Below are positions 57,265-64,000 of a stretch of DNA of 64,000 bases, piece by piece (within the stretch, counting starts at the first letter, position 1; each line of letters begins with the position of its first letter). A program made the position numbers and the translations under genes. The DNA is from Halichoerus grypus. Taxonomy: Eukaryota > Chordata > Mammalia > Carnivora > Phocidae. The notes beneath the pieces are model-generated. The model worked only from the letters and a program-made list of their open reading frames with translations, was not told the origin of the DNA and made no database searches. The stretch covers positions 53,845,008 to 53,909,007 of the forward strand of contig NC_135718.1 of the NCBI RefSeq assembly GCF_964656455.1, read 5' to 3'.

Positions 57265-57590
57265 AGTAGAACTTGGTGGCTCAGAGCATGGCCTCTGAGT
57301 CGGACTCCCTAAGTTTGAGTCCGAGCCTTTCTACGTACTGGCTGGAGACCTCAAGCATATGCTGAGCTCCCCTGGCGCTGGAGCTTACTCTTTCAGCCTC
57401 AGTTTCCCTGTGTAAAGGAAAACGTAAGAATGGAGCTGTTAACAGTACCTACCCCCAGAGTTGTGAGAAAGAATTACCCGAGACAAGGTGTGTGTGTGTG
57501 TTGGGGGGAAACTTCTCGCTGAGCCAGGCACTTGGCAATATTGAGCAATACTCAATAAATGGCCGTTGCAGTTATTATTATGGTAATAAA
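57265..57590 (+). mobile_element. MIR with insertions
   Basis: GAGCATGGCCTCTGAGTCGG, TCAGCCTCAGTTTCCCTGTG, CCCCAGAGTTGTGAGAAAG and CAATACTCAATAAATGGCCG cover MIR. It is longer than normal because of about 25 extra nt near 57358 and a (GT)n run near 57489-57501. Confidence 0.78.
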
Positions 57591-59748
57591 ATACCATCAC
57601 AAGCAGCGTGAGATGAGTTCTATTTAAAGGGGGGTATTAAAAACAGCCAATCAATCTCTTTATCATGAACTTAGACAAATGGGCATTTTAAAATTCAGAA
57701 AGAGACCGTCTCTGTTGATTAGTTCATGGCTGCTGCAGAGGGGTTCAGGGTGGGAGAACTTCGGGAGACCCTCCCCAGGGGGATTGGGGGGCCTGAGGAA
57801 GGCATGGGAGGGGCGCCTGGAGGCAGCTCCTGAACACGGAGGCCAGGCCTGACCGTGCACCGCTCAGGGATGGTTTGAGTGTCGGAGCAGGAAGGAGCCT
57901 TGGGGATTATCTAGTCCTGTCTCCCCAGATTACTGATGATAAGAGTGAGGGGCTGTGCCTGGCTCTAGGTCTCCCAGGCGGTGAAAGGCAGAGCCACGAC
58001 CTCAAATATAATGCCTTGCCTTTATATATAGCACTTTCTTCACGCCACCCATAGATGTGAACCACTGCCTCCCTGCCCACACTTTTCCCAAGTAAAGATG
58101 CTCTTTACACCCACAGTTCTGGGTGGCCAAGTTTGTACCAAGTGACTTCAGACCTAGGCCACATCTGAGGTAATCACCTGACTCAAATGGGCCAATCAGA
58201 TGGGGCCTGGCCCCGTTAAATCCATTTTCTGCAGAACCTGAAAAAGAAGGTTCTTGCTATCTGGTTAGGGCTGGAGTGGGCACCATGGCAAGCCGAGCGC
58301 CACACAGAAGCCACCATTTCCGGGGTGGCAGAGAAGCCATGGGCCGAGGAAGCCCAGCTGCAGTGACGGTAAATGGAGCACAGTGAGGGAGAAAAGCAGA
58401 GACACACGCCTCTGAGGGCCTCCCCTGCCCTGGTCTTCACAGGCCCTGTCTGGACTTTGCTTCCTGTCCCTGGCTGTGATGCAGAGACCCCATGTGGACT
58501 GTCCTTCCTATGGCTACCCCCTTGGCTTGCCCTGTGCTCCATGGGTCTCGGCTCCCTCCCCGCCCACGCCCACGGTACCCTCAGAATGCATCCAGCCCCA
58601 GGCAAGGCCTCCTCCTTCCTGCAGCTCTGCCCCAGGCTGAGCCTGATTCTTGCCTGCTGGGATTCCGTCCTTTTAATGCCCCCGGCTGGGCCACAGAGAG
58701 CAAAGCTCCCTACCACTGCTCCTAGACTGCTGGGGGCAAGGGAGGTAATAAGGGGGAGCAGAATAAAACAGCCTAGATGAAGGAATGCTGGCTCCCTCTC
58801 TTTTTTAAGTGTCCCCAGACACTCTTTTTAACATGCAAATCCAGTCAGGTCACTGCAGTGATCAGCATGAATGTGGGGGTGGCAGGGGTGGGAAGGGGAC
58901 AGCTTGTTCACCGGCTTGACAACATCAGCCAAGACAGGCCTGGAGGAGGGATGCCCTACAAAGCCAGGCTCTGCCCACAAGGAGACCAGGGGGAAGGTAC
59001 CCCTCTGGTGTCTAGGCTTGGGGTTCAGGGGTCTACAGAACCATTGCCAGGGTGGGTCTGGGCTGCAGAGGCAGGGCCAAAAGGCCCATTTTGGCTGAGG
59101 TGGGCTGCCCCATTCTAGGGCAACTTCTTGCGGCAAATTTATGATGGAAACTGGCTCTGAGTCCAACTTCTTGTTGAAAAGGAACAGCTGGTCTTTGGAG
59201 GAAAGGTTCCAGGCCTCTTGGCCTGCTTCTCTGACCAAATTCTGCTCCCAGGACCCCTTCCTCCATGGCCACTCCTCCCCTTGCCCAGTCCTGCCCACTC
59301 CCTCAGAACTTCTGGTCCCTTTCAAGGGAAATCTCCCCAAACACCCTGCCCCGGTCTCCTGGGAGGTGGGGAGCAGTGTTTAGGCATCATCCCCTGCAAA
59401 CCCCTGGCCTGCCAGGTGGATCCTCTCAGCAGGGGCCCACTCTGGGCAGGTCGCAGACAGGGCAGGCCCTGCCTCTTCCAGTTCCCGCTTAAGCTCCACT
59501 TTAAGCTCCACATCACTTCTGATGGACCTGCTGTAAATGGGCCACCCTGTGCAATTCAGAGACAAATAAATCTTTTTGCTACTCCTGGGGTGACAAGGGA
59601 ATAGACTCTGAGAAAGTTCTGCTGTGCAAGGGATCTTGTTCGTTAATAATAATGATAAATAGCTCACTTCTCACATGCAGTGTGAGTTACATTACACTCC
59701 AGGCTTCTACAGAGGTGGCTCAGGGTGCTCACTGGAACGGTGGGGGTG

Positions 59749-60062
59749 CAGGCAGAGGGGAGGAAGAGGGCCGGGCGGGCAGAGAGGCAGAGAGGGAGGG
59801 TAAGGAAGGGGGCGGGGAGGGAGAAGAAGGTGATGGGGGCAAAGGAAGATAGGAGGGGATGGTGAAAGGGCCAAACTGGGGAGCAGAGGGCGATGGGGGT
59901 GAGTGGGGGAGCACTCATAAGAAGAGAGAGGGAAGGAAAGACAGAGGAAGGAACTGGAAGGAAGAGAAAGCAACACTGCAGAGGAGAAGTTGTGAAGAAA
60001 GGAAAAGAAGTATAAGAGTTCAAAGCGCCTAGAGAAAGGAAGATAGGAGAAAGAGGAGAATC
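59749..60062 (+). repeat. Polypurine (GA-rich) tract
   Basis: About 310 nt overwhelmingly A and G on the plus strand, with GGGAGG, GAAGAAGG and AGGAAGG-type runs and only scattered pyrimidines. On the CDH23 sense strand it is a long polypyrimidine tract. Confidence 0.9.
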
Positions 60063-60365
60063 ACGCCATCCCCGCTCATCTTTGCGGTGTACCCTCCTCA
60101 ATTCGATTTATTCTGTATCCTCAACCAAACCTCCGCAACAAGCCCTACCATTTCCACCGTAGGTGCCATCTCCAAAGGTGTTATTAATATTTATGGAATG
60201 CTTGCTGGATGCCGCCACAGTCTTTAATATCTTATTATAAAGCCTGTTATAAAATGCATTAGTAATAAATTCCTGACAGATGGAGTTCTGACAAGGTGCA
60301 GGCGCCTCGGTGGATCTGAGCTGGGAACAGACACTCCTGGAAACACGTGTGTGCTGCTCAGAGGC

Positions 60366-60408
60366 TGGGGGGCTGGGCCCCGGGGAGGGGTGGGGGAGGG
60401 GAGGGGCT
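60366..60408 (+). other. G-quadruplex-prone G cluster
   Basis: Six or more runs of three to five Gs within about 43 nt (GGGGGG, GGG, GGGG, GGGG, GGGGG, GGGG, GGGG), a strong intramolecular G4 pattern. It is on the CDH23 template strand. Confidence 0.7.
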
Positions 60409-60464
60409 CAGTTCTCCACCCTCAGGCCTGGGGGGGTTGGTCAACAAATCTTATCTCATCACCT

Positions 60465-60580
60465 CCTTTTCTTGGGGCAGGAATGAAAGCTCTGAGAAAT
60501 GAAGCAACCTGTCCCAAGTCACACAGCTTGTAAGTAAGTGGTGGAATTAGGATTCAAGTTCAGGTCACCTCTGTGTCCCC
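60465..60580 (-). mobile_element. MIR (reverse)
   Basis: AGCAACCTGTCCCAAGTCAC, ACAGCTTGTAAGTAAGTGGT and GGAATTAGGATTCAAGTTC are reverse MIR. Confidence 0.72.
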
Positions 60581-61539
60581 AGACCTCAGGGACCCCAAAG
60601 ATGAAGGTGGAGAGTGGGCTCAGGGCCCCTGCTCAAGCAGGGCTGATTCATTTACTCTCCTCTATCGAAGGGCTGGGGATGACATGGGAACTGAAGACAG
60701 GGGGCTCTAGGTAGTCTGCGTTAGAGAAGGGAGTGCTGATGGGGAGCTTGAGCCCCCCCCAAAAAAAATTCAGAAGGAAGAGAGTATCTCAAAATTTGCA
60801 CACTTCCACTGGGAATCAGGATATGGGCTCCCACTGTGCTAAGAAGTCAGAAGTAAAGGCCTTTCTGATGGGGGGGCTCCTGGGGCAAGGGGGGGCACCT
60901 GTGTTTGTTTCCATCGAATGCCAAAGCAGGTGCCAGTTCACTGGTGACTCTGGAGGCAGAGGCCTACTGGCGTCTTGGGGAGGGTGTCATTCCAAATGCA
61001 AGGAGATGTGGGATATATTTCTTTCTCCAAGAGGCAAGAAATAGCGTGCAGGCTCCAGCTGAGAGCAGGTCCAGAGAGAACAACAGTGCTGTCTCAGGTG
61101 GCCCTGTTTAGTCAGGGAATGTGCCCACCAGCTTGTGCACACGCCCGCATGCATACAGCAGGCTCTCTAGCACCTCCCTCTGCAGAGGAGTCAGGAGGAG
61201 ATCATTTCACAACATCTCTTCTCTCCATTAGCGTCTGCTCTCTCTCGGATGATGTGAGCGAGACTCCAAAATGTGCTGGGTCTGAGCTGGGCAGGCTGCC
61301 AGGTGGAGGCACCAGCTCTGTGGGCAGAAGGAGCCCCACAGGGCTGAGCTCTGAGTCCCACACACCCTGACATGAGTCGAGGACTTTCCCAGCTATTCCA
61401 CTCCTTGGAGCCAGCTCAGTGCTCTCCCACCCCTGAGTCCCTACTTCCTTCTTGGCCCCCAGCTGTGTACTGCCCATTCTGAATCCTAGGAAGACACTCA
61501 CCAAAGTGCCGAGCTAAGGCCCCTCCTGACTTCCCTATG

Positions 61540-61740
61540 TCTGCAAGGGTCTTCGCCTACCAGAGTAATCTTGGACTTGCCCCTCTCTCTTGCCCCCCAT
61601 TCTTCATCAGGCACCTGCACCTGTCAATTCTTCCTTCCATATTCCCAAATCCTTCCTTTTCTCTTTGCTATTTACCTTGGCCACCCCTGCGGTGACACCT
61701 AGCACTGTCACTTGCACATAGAAGACATTCAATAAATGTT
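61540..61740 (+). mobile_element. Possible L2/MIR tail
   Basis: Only the end, GAAGACATTCAATAAATGTT, is convincing as an L2- or MIR-type terminus. Confidence 0.35.
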
Positions 61741-61749
61741 TTAACAGAA

Positions 61750-63960
61750 TTGGGACTTCCCGTTCAACATAGCAGATTGAACACATTAATTTATTTCTGT
61801 TTTTGTCCAAACCCCTCACCAAAATGACAATATGAAAATTAAAAATGCATAGATCCACAAGGACAAAAAGAACAGGAGAGGAGGCAACAGCAGATGAGAG
61901 ATGTTGACAAAATCCTGGAAACTGGAAACAGATGGAACCGAGACTGCCTTAGGAAAGAGGGGCAAACCAAAACTCAGGCTGGGGACTCAGAACCCTGGAA
62001 AATCTCAGGAGCTGGAGACACCAGGTGAGGCCAAAACCAGGAAGACCAATTGCAAACCTTTAAAGAGTAGTCAGACTCCCAAATGCCTTCCTCAATTTGT
62101 GCAGAAGACAGGAGATTTACTTTCTCAAGGGCGAATTAGTCAGGCTCTGGACTCAGGCTGGGAGCTGGACAAGGCACTGAGAACAGGGAGGTTAAATGAA
62201 AATCTGCATCTCCCCTCCACTCCTAACCCCGATCAGCCTCTTTAGCCAGTCAGCCTCTTGAAGACTGACAGCCAGGCAGGAGTTAGGGAAACTGGCCCAA
62301 GAGAAACACAAACACAAATGTTAATATGGTAGAGTTCTCACAAAGAAACAGCTAGGTCCTCACCTAATCACCCCATAGTGAAGTCCACTGGTCAACAAGA
62401 GCACTCCACCCTGCCCTGATCTAACACACACAGAGGGCTTCTAGGCAGCTAAATGTCAACTCACTCTTAAATATAAACAGGCAACTGAGGGTCATGAAAC
62501 ATTTGAGAAGAGCCTCTAATGTGAAAGACAGAGATGGGGGTGGGGTGGGGGAAATGGGAAGGAATAACAAGAATAAGTATCTTTGATAACCTTAGAGAGA
62601 CAAGACATAGCATCTTTGTTTTTTGTTTTTGTTTTTTTAAAAGATTTTATTTATTTATTTGACAGAGAGAGAGATAGCAAGAGCAGGAACACAAGCAGGG
62701 GGAGTGGGAGAGGGAGAAGCAGGCTTCCCGCCAAGCAGGGAGCCCGATGTGGGACTCAATCCCAGGATGCTGGGATCATGACCTGAGCCGAAGGCAGATG
62801 CTTAATGACTGAGCCACCCAGGCACCCCAAGACATAGCATTTTTGAAATAAGGACATTCCAAGAGGAAGAGATAGTAGAAATGAAAAACTTAACAGAAGC
62901 GTTGGAAGATAAATTTCTGCAAAAGCAGGACAAAACTCAAAGAGATGGAGAATGGGGTAGAAAAATAAGGAAATCAAAGAAGCAGTTCAGAAGATCCAAC
63001 ACCCAACTAGTAGGGGTCCAGAGAGAGGAAACAGGCTAAGTGAAGGAGAGGGAATTAACTGAGAGGTGAGGTAAGAAAATCTCCCAGATCTGAAGGACAT
63101 GTTTCCAGATGGAAAGAGGCCAGTATGTGTTCAGAAGAGAGACCCACACCACGGCAAAAAACTGTGAAGTTTCCAAACACCGAGTCTTTAAAACAAAATC
63201 TTAGATGCTTTCAGAGAGAAAACAAAAGACTACACTCAAAGGGTCAGGAATCAAAATGGCACAGAAGTTCTTAACAGCAACATTATACGCAAAGGAGAAA
63301 CGATGGCGCATTATGAGGAAAACGATTTCTTTCTAGAATTCTATACCCAGCCAAACTATCAACAAATATGCGTATAGAAAAACACATTTTTCAAACAGAG
63401 TAAAAAAAAATTCCCATGAATCCCTTTTCAAGAAATTACCGAAGCGTGTTCTCCCATCAACATGAGGGTGTAAACCAAGAGGAAAATATGGGAACCATGT
63501 AGAGAGAGACAAAGAAAGTCACTGGATGATTCCCCTATACCCCACCCCCCTCCATGCCCATTCCACACAGGCCTTTTCACCACCCAGCCTTCAGAAGAGC
63601 AAGCAAGCCAGAGCACAGCCAGTCTGGACTGGAGCAGGAGGATGGATGCTCCAAGGAGAACGCTGCCATGAGAAATACAAACTGATAAAAAAATCAATAT
63701 ACTTTTAATAGACTGACAGGAGGTACTTAATTATGTCCGAATATTTAGAATAAATGATAGCTTCACAGAACTCTAAGCAAACAAACAAAAAAGGCGGTAA
63801 TTATTAATTCTAGAGAAAACAAAAAAGGAAATATAATTAAGGTACATGATGTGGCAGAGCTTGAATAATATTTACATAATCACAATGCTGTATACACTAA
63901 ATGCTGTGTGAGCTATGGTTAAGTTGGGAGGATGGGTGGAGCATGTGATGAAGGGTGTGT
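61750..63960 (+). mobile_element. HAL1 (half-L1) LINE copy, interrupted by Can-SINE
   Basis: An A-rich plus-strand element. It contains CAGACTCCCAAATGCCTTCC, GCAGAAGACAGGAGATTTAC, CCCAGATCTGAAGGACATG, GGAATCAAAATGGCACAGAA, CTAGAATTCTATACCCAGCC and AAACTATCAACAAATATGCG, the order I associate with HAL1, an ORF1-only L1 relative. Frames are broken by many stops, so it is dead. A Can-SINE at 62614-62828 splits it. The borders are approximate and the family name is from memory. Confidence 0.6.
62614..62828 (-). mobile_element. Can-SINE (SINEC), reverse, inside HAL1
   Basis: Reverse complement of a full SINE: T-rich tail with AAAGATTTTATTTATTTATT, a GA-rich block, the B-box region and TGAGCCACCCAGGCACCCC at the head end. 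The 12-bp duplication AAGACATAGCAT flanks it at 62602-62613 and 62829-62840. It is inserted into, and so younger than, the surrounding HAL1-like element. Confidence 0.95.
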
Positions 63961-64000
63961 GTGTGCACATGCAGCAAAGATGAGGTCAAGGGGGTGGTAG

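Larger units (their letters stand above)
1..64000 (-). other. CDH23: CDH23 gene, internal part (exons 7-11 and flanking introns)
   Basis: Cadherin-23 is a single-pass membrane protein with 27 extracellular cadherin (EC) repeats. It pairs with protocadherin-15 to form the tip link that gates hair-cell mechanotransduction; loss causes Usher syndrome 1D and DFNB12 deafness in people. Seen here: five minus-strand exons of 195, 129, 79, 113 and 189 nt. They join in frame to 235 codons that read as EC2 (rest), EC3 and the EC3-EC4 linker, with calcium-binding motifs DPD, LDYE, LDRE and DINDN in the expected order. The peptide is nearly identical to human CDH23 residues 144-378 as I remember it; the few differences are conservative (for example GALTLNGL for GVLTLNGL). 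Human exon numbering is from memory. The gene runs off both ends of the window: exon 6 and the promoter lie beyond 64000, exon 12 below position 1. Neither the antisense C10orf105 nor VSIR, which nest further 3' in this locus, is present. Confidence 0.97.
53515..64000 (-). other. CDH23: CDH23 intron 6, 3' part
   Basis: Intronic sequence upstream of exon 7; the intron continues beyond the window. It contains an L2, several MIRs, a U2 snRNA pseudogene fragment, a polypurine tract, a G-rich cluster and a HAL1 copy split by a Can-SINE, all listed separately. Blocks 53520-54120, 54790-55390, 55840-57260, 57600-59640 and 60590-61530 show no firm repeat or gene. Two of these (57560-57715 and 60140-60300) look like candidate regulatory blocks. 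A MIR-like stretch near 57890-58010 is too weak to call. Confidence 0.85.

Noticed and set aside
58216..59340. Minus-strand frames of 166 and 170 codons in intron 6
   Set aside because: No recognisable protein family, no splice or retrocopy signs, and composition like surrounding intron.
1..64000. A nested gene in the CDH23 introns (C10orf105, VSIR) or an antisense RNA
   Set aside because: No coding exon of either was found; these genes nest further 3' in the locus. An antisense RNA cannot be judged from sequence alone.
1..64000. A CRISPR array, bacterial operon, phage or other undescribed system
   Set aside because: The spliced vertebrate gene, SINEs, LINEs and LTRs make the DNA plainly mammalian; no regular spaced repeats exist.

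Overview
The window is mammalian nuclear DNA, almost all of it intronic. It carries one recognisable protein-coding gene on the minus strand: an internal part of CDH23 (cadherin-23, the tip-link cadherin of inner-ear hair cells). Five consecutive coding exons are spliced in the order 53320-53514, 49573-49701, 41913-41991, 4981-5093 and 2938-3126. All have AG acceptors and GT donors. They join without a frame break into 235 codons, corresponding to about residues 144-378 of the human protein (exons 7-11 in the human numbering I recall). They encode most of extracellular cadherin repeat EC2, all of EC3 and the first strand of EC4. The start codon, signal peptide, EC1, membrane span and C-terminus all lie outside the window.

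The organism is very probably a caniform carnivore of the arctoid group (bear, seal or weasel relatives). The youngest repeats are tRNA-Lys-derived Can-SINEs of the form ending in a CT-rich block and (AAAT)n AATCTTT tail. Five are present, most with clear target-site duplications. No dog-specific SINEC_Cf copy and no primate Alu or rodent B1/B2 is present. The older layer is the general placental set: about 35 MIRs, several L2s, old L1 and HAL1 pieces, two MLT1-type LTRs, and MER20 and MER5A DNA transposons.

Layout from low to high coordinate (gene 3' to 5'): intron 11 with a full Can-SINE (1-2937); exon 11; intron 10, which holds a fresh-looking inverted duplication (3127-4980); exon 10; a 36.8 kb intron 9 dense in old repeats (5094-41912); exon 9; intron 8 (41992-49572); exon 8; intron 7 (49702-53319); exon 7; and the 3' part of intron 6 (53515-64000), with a truncated U2 snRNA pseudogene, a long polypurine tract and a HAL1 copy split by a Can-SINE.

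I found no second functional gene, no intact RNA gene and no sign of a new biological system. The most noteworthy items are structural: the inverted duplication about 120 nt upstream of the exon 11 acceptor, a 62-bp MIR-derived patch copied into the middle of a MER20 from about 1.1 kb away, the U2 fragment, and several homeodomain-site-rich unique blocks that could be enhancers. The long open frames elsewhere have no recognisable family and are treated as chance.
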